Shown here piece by piece: positions 20,037 through 27,268 of a stretch of DNA of 27,268 nt. Both the position numbers and the translations under genes were made by a program. Below the pieces are notes generated by a model that was not told the origin of the DNA, searched no databases, and worked only from the letters and a program-made list of their open reading frames with translations. This DNA comes from Thoreauomyces humboldtii. Lineage: Eukaryota > Chytridiomycota > Chytridiomycetes > Spizellomycetales > Powellomycetaceae. Location of the stretch: NCBI GenBank assembly GCA_027596035.1, contig JADGJA010000258.1, positions 1 to 27,268 on the forward strand. Reading direction: 5' to 3'. How positions within the stretch are numbered: the stretch's first letter is position 1; each line of letters begins with the position of its first letter.

Positions 20037-20261
20037 GCGGACTTCAACTTCGATCGGTTGTTTGCCTGATCAGACATCAAAAGGACCGACTGGACTAGCA
20101 TATCGATTGCAGGTTCAAGACAAAACGATACTGACCGCGCCCCCTATATCGGACAACCGGGCCTCCCTTGGCTGCAACGCCAGAGCGGACTTCAATTCCG
20201 ATTGGTTCGTCGGCTATTAGACATGGAAGCGATGGCTATCAACATATCGATGCCAGATTCG
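20037..20261 (+). repeat. Diverged two-copy direct repeat of about 80 bp
   Basis: Copies at 20037-20117 and 20185-20261 align along their whole length by eye at roughly 65-70% identity. Both start GCGGACTTCAA, continue CGAT(C/T)GGTT, share a GACAT block, and end CATATCGAT followed by a GNCAGNTTC-like end. The spacer between them is 67 bp. Neither copy has an intact reading frame. Could be an old tandem duplication or relics of a mobile or structural element. Confidence 0.65.
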
Positions 20262-20269
20262 AACACATG

Positions 20270-20464
20270 TCAATTCTTACAGCGCGCTTTGTAACGAGTC
20301 AGCCGTGCTCGCTCGGCCGCAACGCGGTACCGGTTTTTTGACATGGTATCTTTGTCGCCACTCTTGAACTCGATGGACTTCTGGAAGTACTCGTTAAAAA
20401 CAAGAACGCCAGAAAGAATCGTTAAGCCCGTGCAAACAGTGCCCCCGTACGCCAGCCGGAACAC
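20270..20464 (-). CDS. Possible small membrane protein, 5' end unresolved
   Basis: An open frame of 64 codons ends in TGA or equivalent at 20270. It reads as one hydrophobic segment of about 18 residues (YGGTVCTGLTILSGVLVF) followed by a basic, polar tail rich in Arg and Lys, the profile of small single-span mitochondrial or ER proteins. It has no ATG at its 5' end; the frame opens with GTG and an in-frame stop lies about 27 bp further upstream, so a real gene would need an upstream exon that I could not place with confidence. No family recognised. It may be spurious. Confidence 0.25.
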   Translation of the reverse strand: MFRLAYGGTVCTGLTILSGVLVFNEYFQKSIEFKSGDKDTMSKNRYRVAAERARLTRYKARCKN

Positions 20465-20734
20465 CTTTGACGAGTGCGGAAAGCAAACTCATATAGCATA
20501 GTCATATGATATGGGGGAAACCATTCCTAGCTTGCCCAACGACCCATTGACAGTATCGACAGCCCCTTAGCATCTCTGGTCTCTCGCGGAGTCAAAGGAG
20601 AATGAAGGAAACGATGAAGCAACTGGCAAAAGCTACTGGATTCAGCGTCCCGTGTATCGGTCCCGACATGGATGATTTACAGACTCAGAGAACGTGGTGC
20701 ATACGAGGGCAGAGTTTTACTGGGCCAAAGATGA

Positions 20735-22675
20735 TTACGACACAGCTTCCTCTTCCTTCACGCCCGCCTCCAAAAGTCGTGTCTCAAACGCACACAGATC
20801 CGACGACAAGTGACCATACTGTTGCCTCATTTCACGTACTTTCCTCAAAACGCGAGGACCTTCGTGATACGCGGCGCCTAGCGCGATGAGCCGGTCCAGA
20901 ACGGCAAGAGCGAATTCGTCACGGCTGAGAACACTGTGGAGTATGCTTTCGAGCGGTAGCATGGAGGTCCCCTTGCCGTTCATTGTAGTTGAGTTATAAA
21001 GGTCGTGCAAGGAAAACGGCAAGACGTTGCAAGGTGTGTCGGTATCGGAGGGTGGCGGGGGACTGACATATGCGTCCAGGACTTTAGGGCCAGCCAAACA
21101 TGCAGCCACGACCGCCGACATCGTCATCCTCGCCCCTCGATTTCTGAGGAAGGCGATCGCGTCGGTATGGTCCGGAACCGAGCACAAAGACTCCAGGTGC
21201 GCGAAACCGTCGATACTAGCCCCGGACTCGATCAGAAAGGTAGCGCAGTCCCATCTCTTGTTCGTGAGCGCTGCCAGGAGGGCCGCACCTTTCTTTTCGT
21301 CAAGATCCGCTCCGTGCGCGATCAAAAGATGCATCGCTCGGCAGTCCCCAAGTCCAACCACTTGCGACAGGACTGTCCTCTGGCTGCCCAGGATTTGGCC
21401 GCTTGACTTGAGGCTAACGCCAGGGATGACAGCAAGTAGCTCGACAAGGTCTAAATGACCTTGATCCGCAGCCATCTCGATCACAGAACCGTACCTGTGA
21501 AAACCACCCTCAAGCGGGAACGGGTGATAGCTGCTGATGTTGGTTTCGGGAGGTTCTGCGACTTTCGGGGGGTTCGGTGGGTGGACAGGTGTCCCCCAAA
21601 AGTCTTCCTGCGTCTTTGCAGAAGAAGCGGCTTGATCGCGTGCTCGCCTTTCCTCGATGGATGCTATTGCATCCAAAAAGACGTGCGCGGTCGGTACGTC
21701 GCCGCCGACGGACGCGCCGGCGAGACCGAGAAATACTTCATCCTCGACCCACCCGGCTTCGTGGACCAGGCGCTTCGCCAGGTCCGCATGTCCGCCTTGT
21801 CCACAGTGAAACATTGGACATTGCCGTATCCTAGCGGGGGCCTCGTCCAGACGGCGATACGCGACCGCGATGTGTCCCAGCATGTCGTGACCTTCCTCCC
21901 AGCCTGTCCGATAGATGGCAGCGAACAGGGCGCGCGTTTGGGGGAGGTTCAAGTGGCTCAAGCTGTTCAACGTCCACTCACGGACGAACGATGCAAAGTA
22001 CGCGGCAATGGCAAAGTCCCTCCTCTTGACAGCGAGTAGAGCGGCATCGAGGAAGCCGATCATGAGATCCGCTTTGGCGAGTCGCGAGAACAAGACGGCC
22101 GCGGCCTTGCAGAAGTTCAGATCTCCCGTGGCTGCCGCACCCGGCAGAAAGAGTGATCCTGCGTATGGATCCCACGCGCCAGCTTCTTCGAACGCTTCGA
22201 GGAGCCGGACTGAGCCGCAGGCGACCACTCCCATTAGTATCGCATCGAAAAAGCTTGGTTGGTCCCCATGGCCGCGGGGACAGTGGGCGGCAAGGAGTTT
22301 CGCGCTCGCGGGGCTGGTCGCTGATGCGTCTTCGGCGAAGGGATCCGCAACCCTATTGGGTGCTGTTGTGTCGGCACTCGGTGAGGCAGTGCTTTCCGGC
22401 TTGAGAGAACCACAGGTACAGGGCTTCGACGAATCTACCCGCAGCCACACCCATCGCTTTCGTTCGGAGAACTTTCGGTAGTCTACAAAATGTGCAGCTT
22501 GGAGCTCCAACGAGATGATGGTCGCTAGGGTCCGGCACGTGCGGCGAAGTCGCTGGCTGACATCCAGACCGAGGCAGTGTGGGGAGAAGCTTTCCTGTCT
22601 GTTCAGCCTGGCGATTTGAAAAATGACCTTGGGAGGGAGACTCAAGAAAGGACAGGCACCGTCGCTCGACATCAT
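20735..22675 (-). CDS. Large ankyrin-repeat protein with F-box-like N-terminus
   Basis: Single exon of 646 residues. The first 35 residues contain SLPPKVIFQIARL, which resembles the LPxEVLxxI core of an F-box, and a second block SQRLRRTCRTLATII is compatible with the rest of that fold. After a Ser/Thr/Ala-rich linker come many ankyrin-like helix pairs across about 140-570; the clearest are GSVIEMAADQGHLDLVELLAV, MHLLIAHGADLDEKKGAALL and CATFLIESGASIDG. An F-box with ankyrin repeats would make it a candidate SCF substrate receptor; this is inference. The start is the first ATG; the frame extends four codons further to a GTG. Intronless, unlike most neighbours, which is common in expanded ankyrin families of early-diverging fungi. 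Divergent with UBC6. Confidence 0.85.
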   Translation of the reverse strand: MMSSDGACPFLSLPPKVIFQIARLNRQESFSPHCLGLDVSQRLRRTCRTLATIISLELQAAHFVDYRKFSERKRWVWLRVDSSKPCTCGSLKPESTASPSADTTAPNRVADPFAEDASATSPASAKLLAAHCPRGHGDQPSFFDAILMGVVACGSVRLLEAFEEAGAWDPYAGSLFLPGAAATGDLNFCKAAAVLFSRLAKADLMIGFLDAALLAVKRRDFAIAAYFASFVREWTLNSLSHLNLPQTRALFAAIYRTGWEEGHDMLGHIAVAYRRLDEAPARIRQCPMFHCGQGGHADLAKRLVHEAGWVEDEVFLGLAGASVGGDVPTAHVFLDAIASIEERRARDQAASSAKTQEDFWGTPVHPPNPPKVAEPPETNISSYHPFPLEGGFHRYGSVIEMAADQGHLDLVELLAVIPGVSLKSSGQILGSQRTVLSQVVGLGDCRAMHLLIAHGADLDEKKGAALLAALTNKRWDCATFLIESGASIDGFAHLESLCSVPDHTDAIAFLRNRGARMTMSAVVAACLAGPKVLDAYVSPPPPSDTDTPCNVLPFSLHDLYNSTTMNGKGTSMLPLESILHSVLSRDEFALAVLDRLIALGAAYHEGPRVLRKVREMRQQYGHLSSDLCAFETRLLEAGVKEEEAVS

Positions 22676-22984
22676 GAAGTTGAACACCTGTTTTGCGACT
22701 CGTACGATGCTTATCCAGGCTAGAGGAGTTCAAGGTGCAGCTTGAGGAGAGGTTCAAGGTGTGTGTCGTGGAGGCTTGCAAGGCGGGAAGGCGGGTGTGA
22801 CACTCTCGACAGCATACCGATGTGCTGCCCCAGTGCTGCCCCGCAAAGCTAAAGGACCCCCAGCAACGAAAACAACGACAACCACCACGACCAACAGCAA
22901 CGAGCAGGAAGGCATCCCCCAAGCGAAACCCCATCAGCTGCCCATCCGTACGCCTCACAGTCCGGATCTCCGACATCAGAGAGG
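22676..22984. promoter_or_regulatory. Divergent promoter ankyrin gene / UBC6
   Basis: 309 bp between the two start codons. Contains an A/C-rich tract, repeated CAACNAC-like units at about 22862-22905, about 100 bp upstream of UBC6. No TATA box is seen near either start. Confidence 0.45.
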
Positions 22985-24043
22985 ATGGCTTCCAAAGGAG
23001 CACATAAGCGCCTCAGCAAAGAGTACATCACAATAGCGAAGAACCCTCCAGACTACATTGTTACAAAGCCACTCGAGTCCAACATACTTGAATGGTAAGG
23101 TAGGAGGGCAGTTGGGAAACGGGCAACCAGAATCGTCTCGGTACTCATACTGCTAGTTCGGACTTGCAGGCACTATGTCATTCGTGGGCCACCCGACTCT
23201 CCGTACGAGGGCGGAGAGTACCACGGAAAGGTCAACTTTCCTTCAGACTACCCATTCAAGCCGCCGAGTATAAAGATGATGACACCGAACGGACGTTTCC
23301 AGACCGACTTCAAACTATGCCTAAGCATGAGCGACTATCATCGTGAGTCCAACGCCCGGGAAAGCGTCTCAGGGCTCCCCGTGCGGTCAACTCCGCTGAC
23401 GGACATGTTCTTCTTGTAGCCAAGACCTGGAACCCGGCGTGGAGTGTCTCTACCATCCTCACGGGCCTACTCAGCTTTATGGTACTTTTTGAGGGGAAGC
23501 GGGTTCTACGATTTTCGAGTCTTGCTGACATGGCTCCTCGTTTGCCAGCTGGAGGATGCCCCGACGACGGGAAGCGTGAAGACCACGTTGGATGAGAAAC
23601 GCATCTACGCCATCAAGTCACATCAGCATAATCTCGGAAATAATAGATTCAAAGGTCTTTCCCTGGATGCGAGGCTTCAGAAGCGAGATCCACGCTGATT
23701 TCCCTTCTGTTCAACTTTTCCAGAGGTCTTCCCGGAACTCTGTACTCCCGAACTTGCACCACTCCCAAATGCCCCTTCTGCGCCGACAAAACCTGCGTCG
23801 CTGCCAGTCCCATCACCCGATGCTTCCGCCACCCTCGTTCAACGGCGAGCGCTTTCATCCGCGCAAATGGACAGTGCCAAAGCAAAAGCTCCAGGAGCAG
23901 CCACCCCTGCTGCGGCAGCGGCAGCGGCGGCCTCGGTATGGGGAAGTCTTCGAAGCAACATCTGGAGAACCCTACTGGCTGGAGTACTCATGTACTTGGT
24001 CATCCTGAAGGTCTTCGATCGGGTCAGCAAGGGAGACCTTTGA
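22985..24043 (+). CDS. UBC6: Ubiquitin-conjugating enzyme E2, ER tail-anchored (ERAD)
   Basis: E2 enzyme anchored in the ER membrane that works with Doa10-type ligases in ER-associated degradation. Five exons (22985-23094, 23170-23342, 23420-23481, 23549-23654, 23724-24043; introns 67-77 bp) give 256 residues, close to yeast Ubc6 (250). The UBC fold starts at residue 7 (HKRLSKEY). The catalytic centre is [17 protein letters not shown] with Cys87, the same number as in yeast. A Pro/Ala/Ser-rich linker including eight consecutive Ala precedes a C-terminal membrane span ([15 protein letters not shown]) and a short lumenal end, the tail-anchor arrangement typical of Ubc6/UBE2J2. The last exon must be spliced from the frame ending NNRFK; without splicing the protein would lose its anchor. 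Confidence 0.96.
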
Positions 24044-24248
24044 TGAAGATCATTGCGCGGGGGGCCGGACCGACCCACTCCGCGATTCGTCTCGTTGTGT
24101 AGCAGCAAATATGTATAGTGGACGAGCTACATCGTCTAGATGGAGATGAGAAATGAGACCCTGCGTCTTGCCGTGCCGGTTATATCTAAGATGATCACTC
24201 GAGACCGGGTGAAGTTCGAGTTACGCGTGGAACTGGAGCTGACAGGGC

Positions 24249-25726
24249 TTACAAGCCCTCCGCCTCTTCGGCGGCTTTGATGCGTGCGGTTTCCTCCTCT
24301 TCTGCGATTTCCTCGATCTCCGGTAACGGGAAATGAAGGATGGCGGCGACGCCCGTAAGCTGGTTCAGCTGCTCGCCCGAAGTGTGCAAAGATGAGAAGA
24401 CCAGCACGGTTCCGCCCGCGGTTCGGCTCTGCTCCACGAGGGCGATGTACTTTCTTCGCGTCGGGATGTCTGCGGATCTGCAATATACGCCAAGCCTCAG
24501 CTGCCCCATTTAACCAGACCAGTTCTGTGCTCGTCAATCCTGTATCTTGCTTACCGGAAGAGCTCGTCCGTGACCATTAGCACCTCGACAGCGCCCCTCT
24601 CGGCCGCTAGTTTGACGTGGCCGTACCCATAAAAAGCGCGATCCGGATCCTGTGCCAGCACAGAGTAAAACCGCTGTAGTGTCCTCGCCTCGTGGGCGTA
24701 CTTTGTATCGCTCAGTTGCGCTGCCACGGTGGGCTGCTGCAGAACTTCGGTGAGCGCGTGCTTTTGCCCTGAGGAGCAGTATACAAGAAGAAATTTGGAT
24801 CGGTTGTCGATGATGTTCCGAGCGTCCGTCCGAATCGCGGTCGCGAAAATGTACGACGCTAGCGAGTCCTGCATATATCAAGATTAGTCAGGGTACTATC
24901 GCGAACTCGCAACCGCAAAATGTCGGTTTTCTTGTGCACACCTTGACGAACCCGGGACTCGCGATGATGAGCACTTTGACGACGTCAAAGTTGACATGCC
25001 GCAAGATTGCTTGGTATATTTGGTCGTAGAACCTGGCCATCCCCTTGTCTCGATTCGTGGTAGAGCCTTTTCGTTTTCGAGGAATGTTGATCTCGATACG
25101 TTGTCGAACGATGGTCATGTTCTGCGTCACGAGACACACGTTCGCCAGGCCCTCTTCCACCACGACGGCCGCCACGTCTGCGTGGTTGGCAACGTTGCAG
25201 GCGTCATCGATCCTCTCAAGCGATATCACGTCCCACTCGGGTTTCGTCAACGTGAAGTTGCGGTTGAGCTCAAGGTCGAGGGTGTGGTACGCTCCCATCT
25301 AGCCAAAGGCGTTCTTTGAGTCTTGCTTCCTCCAGGGACACCATGCGAGAACCCGCAGACACACGACCCACTTTGACGAACTTGTTCTCCTCCACGTTCC
25401 GCCCAGCCACGCGAAGCATGCAAGCCTGGGTGTCAAACTCGACCTCTTCCACCTGGATGGTCAACACCGTCCTTGCTGTTGACTTGCTCGTGCTTCCTGT
25501 CGCCGACTCGGATACCACCCGTCTGACGAGCCCAACGTGAAACGATCAGTCTCGAGTGTTCCCGACGCAATTCGCAGGTTGGAGATCTGTACCTTATCGT
25601 TGTGCTCTTGAGAAGGTCGTCCTTGGAAATCATATTGTAGGCATGCCACATGTCCTCTGCCTCCTCGGCTAGAAGAGTAACATGTCCTGACCGGTCCTTC
25701 TCGATAAACTTGTGTATGAGCTTCAT
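24249..25726 (-). CDS. DOM34: Pelota/Dom34, ribosome-rescue factor
   Basis: eRF1-like protein that, with Hbs1, splits stalled ribosomes in no-go and non-stop mRNA decay. Five exons: 25726-25593, 25522-25372, 25298-24942, 24868-24555 and 24477-24249, giving 394 residues. Introns are 70-77 bp; the third has a textbook branch site (CTGACTAAT) near 24885. Domain order: N-terminal Sm-like domain starting MKLIHKFIEKDRSGHVTLL, with MGAYHTLDLELNRNFTL at its end. The central domain contains VKVLIIASPGFVKDSL, and the C-terminal domain GQLNQLTGVAAIL-like ending is followed by a Glu-rich tail. The GGQ peptide-release motif of eRF1 is absent, as expected. The start is the first ATG giving the canonical MKLI. 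Converges on UBC6 with about 205 bp between stops. Confidence 0.95.
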
Positions 25727-25929
25727 CTTTCTCTGGGTCTGGCGACTAGGAGGAGCTGGTTGGTGTTTGTTGCAGAGCACCTTCTAAGTATCATACCTTC
25801 CAAAGCGACGAGGTCTTCCGGATGAGGAGACGTCACCACATTTTCTGAGGACCCCCAGCACGTTTCTTTTTGCCACGCACTGGACTCGGGCGGCCACCTT
25901 TTCGCCAAGCTAATACATAGGTTGCCATC
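25727..25929. promoter_or_regulatory. Divergent promoter Pelota / OGG1
   Basis: 203 bp between the two start codons, shared by both genes. No TATA box or repeat stands out. Confidence 0.45.
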
Positions 25930-27138
25930 ATGACCGCCGTCAAAGGACTCTGGCATTCGCTACGAGTTACTCCTGCCGAACTTCGTCTCGACACGACGTT
26001 GAACTGCGGCCAGAGCTTCAGATGGCGAGCTACTGGCGAGTCACAGTGGACCAACGTTTTGGGGGAACCACCTACCATCGTCAGTCTTCGTCAGACAGAG
26101 TTCGACGTGGAATTCCAGGCACAAGGTCCGAGCGCACCCGATGCCGTGCGGGACATGCTTCGTGACTACTTTCAACTGGAAGTCGACCTGAAGGCACTTT
26201 ATACCCGGTGGAACACGGACCCAAACTTCAAAAAGAAGGCGGGCGCGTTCAACGGGATCCGCATACTACGGCAGGATCCAACCGAAAATCTCTTCACTTT
26301 CATATGCTCGAGCAACAACAACATATCCAGAATCGCCCTCATGGTGCGGCGAATGTCCGAGCGTTACGGCGCGCTCGTTGGGACCTTACACGGAACTCGG
26401 TACCACGCGTTCCCGACCGTGTCCAGTCTAGCGGCGGACGGAGTGGAGGAAACGTTGAAGGAACTTGGGTTTGGATATCGAGCAAAATACATTGCTCGAA
26501 CGGCGCGACACATCCTGGAACATCACGATGAGAACTGGCTCGCGTCGCTGAGGGAGGTCAGCTACACCGAGTGCAAGGAGGAGCTTCTCAAGTTATCGGG
26601 CGTGGGGCCCAAGGTCGCCGATTGCGTCTGCCTGATGAGCATGGACAAACACGGCGCCATCCCCGTCGACGTTCACATGTGGCAGATCGCGAAGCGAGAC
26701 TACAAGATCACCGGATTGGCTGCCGCGAAGACCATCACGCCCGCGACCTACCTGGCCATTGGCAACTTCTTTCGAGATGTCTTTGGCGAATACGCCGGCT
26801 GGATGCACTCTGTGCTGTTTACAGCTGACCTACGGAAGTTTGAGAAGCGCCTGGTGACCTCGAGCGAAACTATCGCCACCTACCTCAAAGTCGAGCAGAT
26901 CAAGGAGGAAGAAGGGTCACAACGAGAAATCGTAACTACCCAGATCAAGGTCGAAGAGACCAATGCTGTCCGGATAGTAGGGAACGTCTCTCCGAAGCCT
27001 ATGGGAGGACTGGACGCGTTTCCACGGCGGAAAGTTCGACACACTGGAGACGCCGACGTGAAAGTTAAACTTCAAGAGTCGGACGCCGCCGAAAGCGCTA
27101 GGGCTATTCGGGCCGCTAAGAGGCGGAAGCTCGATTAG
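25930..27138 (+). CDS. OGG1: 8-oxoguanine DNA glycosylase/AP lyase
   Basis: Bifunctional base-excision-repair enzyme that removes 8-oxoguanine opposite cytosine and nicks the AP site. Single exon, 402 residues. N-terminal domain: LRLDTTLNCGQSFRWR (about 18-33), typical of OGG1. The helix-hairpin-helix and catalytic loop read LSGVGPKVADCVCLMSMDK then IPVDVHMWQIAKRDY: Lys228 is the nucleophile (human Lys249) and Asp247 the catalytic aspartate (human Asp268). GNFFRDVFGEYAGWMHSVLF closes the fold. Beyond about residue 300 the tail is family-variable and charged, ending AAKRRKLD, a probable nuclear localisation signal at the extreme C-terminus. Length is a little above human OGG1 because of this tail. 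Confidence 0.97.
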   Translation: MTAVKGLWHSLRVTPAELRLDTTLNCGQSFRWRATGESQWTNVLGEPPTIVSLRQTEFDVEFQAQGPSAPDAVRDMLRDYFQLEVDLKALYTRWNTDPNFKKKAGAFNGIRILRQDPTENLFTFICSSNNNISRIALMVRRMSERYGALVGTLHGTRYHAFPTVSSLAADGVEETLKELGFGYRAKYIARTARHILEHHDENWLASLREVSYTECKEELLKLSGVGPKVADCVCLMSMDKHGAIPVDVHMWQIAKRDYKITGLAAAKTITPATYLAIGNFFRDVFGEYAGWMHSVLFTADLRKFEKRLVTSSETIATYLKVEQIKEEEGSQREIVTTQIKVEETNAVRIVGNVSPKPMGGLDAFPRRKVRHTGDADVKVKLQESDAAESARAIRAAKRRKLD

Positions 27139-27268
27139 ACATCCATGAGCCCACATTACTGGTCGATAGACTGGCGCACGACAAAGCGGAGTTTGGACGC
27201 TGGCAGTAGTCTCGGATACAACCTGGTTGACCGACATATGGAGCTCCCTCACCGATAAAGAAGAATTG
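27139..27268. other. Downstream end of the window
   Basis: 130 bp after the OGG1 stop codon; probable 3' UTR and terminator. Nothing else can be supported here. Confidence 0.5.

Larger units (their letters stand above)
19995..20734. other. Intergenic region with a diverged direct repeat and a doubtful small ORF
   Basis: 740 bp between the start of the ubiquitin-like/ART-like gene and the stop of the ankyrin gene, both on the minus strand. It contains a two-copy diverged repeat (20037-20117 and 20185-20261) and a minus-strand open frame at 20270-20464. The rest, about 20500-20734, shows nothing I can support. Confidence 0.5.

Noticed and set aside
20240..20275. tRNA-like T-loop on the minus strand (GTTCGAATC)
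   Set aside because: The flanking bases do not form a T stem and no acceptor, D or anticodon arm could be built around it.
21455..22039. 194-codon and other plus-strand frames
   Set aside because: They are antisense to the ankyrin gene, which has clear repeat structure in the opposite strand.
23839..24108. Minus-strand open frame with a poly-Ala run
   Set aside because: It is the antisense image of the Ala-coding GCN run in the UBC6 linker.

Overview
The window is a gene-dense nuclear segment from a fungus. The support for that is: about 16 protein genes in 27 kb; short GT-AG introns, mostly 56-80 bp, in 13 of them; and fungal-type families, namely an Ato/GPR1 acetate transporter, GHMP-type ERG8, tail-anchored UBC6 and PRP19 with fungal domain order. 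An SRA-YDG methyl-DNA reader, an F-box-like/ankyrin protein, and a ubiquitin-like protein fused to a domain I recall from other fungi and animals make an early-diverging (chytrid-grade) fungus my best guess. That placement is weak and rests on gene content only. There is no sign of bacterial operons, transposons, CRISPR or viral genes.

Layout, left to right: Ato/GPR1 acetate transporter (+), BTB/POZ-like protein (+), SRA-YDG protein (-), replication factor C subunit (human RFC4, yeast Rfc2) (+), phosphomevalonate kinase ERG8 (-), ubiquinone methyltransferase COQ5 (+), homogentisate 1,2-dioxygenase (+), PRP19 (-), nuclear Tudor-like protein (+), acireductone dioxygenase (-), CaMK-family kinase (+), ubiquitin-like plus ART-like protein (-), a doubtful small membrane ORF (-), large ankyrin protein (-), UBC6 (+), Pelota/Dom34 (-), OGG1 (+). 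Most genes were assembled exon by exon from conserved protein blocks, and every exon join given keeps phase.

Orientation alternates almost perfectly, so neighbours share either a short divergent promoter or a short convergent 3' region. Several divergent pairs are functionally suggestive: SRA with RFC4 (replication and chromatin), ERG8 with COQ5 (isoprenoid and ubiquinone synthesis, followed by tyrosine-catabolic HGD), PRP19 with the Tudor-like protein, and ankyrin/F-box-like with UBC6 (ubiquitin). COQ5, the ankyrin protein and OGG1 are intronless, while their neighbours have 1-7 introns.

The least ordinary items are the ubiquitin-like/ART-like gene at 19028-19994, the unassigned Tudor-like protein at 12763-14898, and the CaMK with no recognisable calmodulin-binding segment. 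The non-coding DNA also holds items of note: a perfect 18-bp palindrome at 16361-16378, a fold-rich stretch at 18556-18788, and a diverged direct repeat at 20037-20261.
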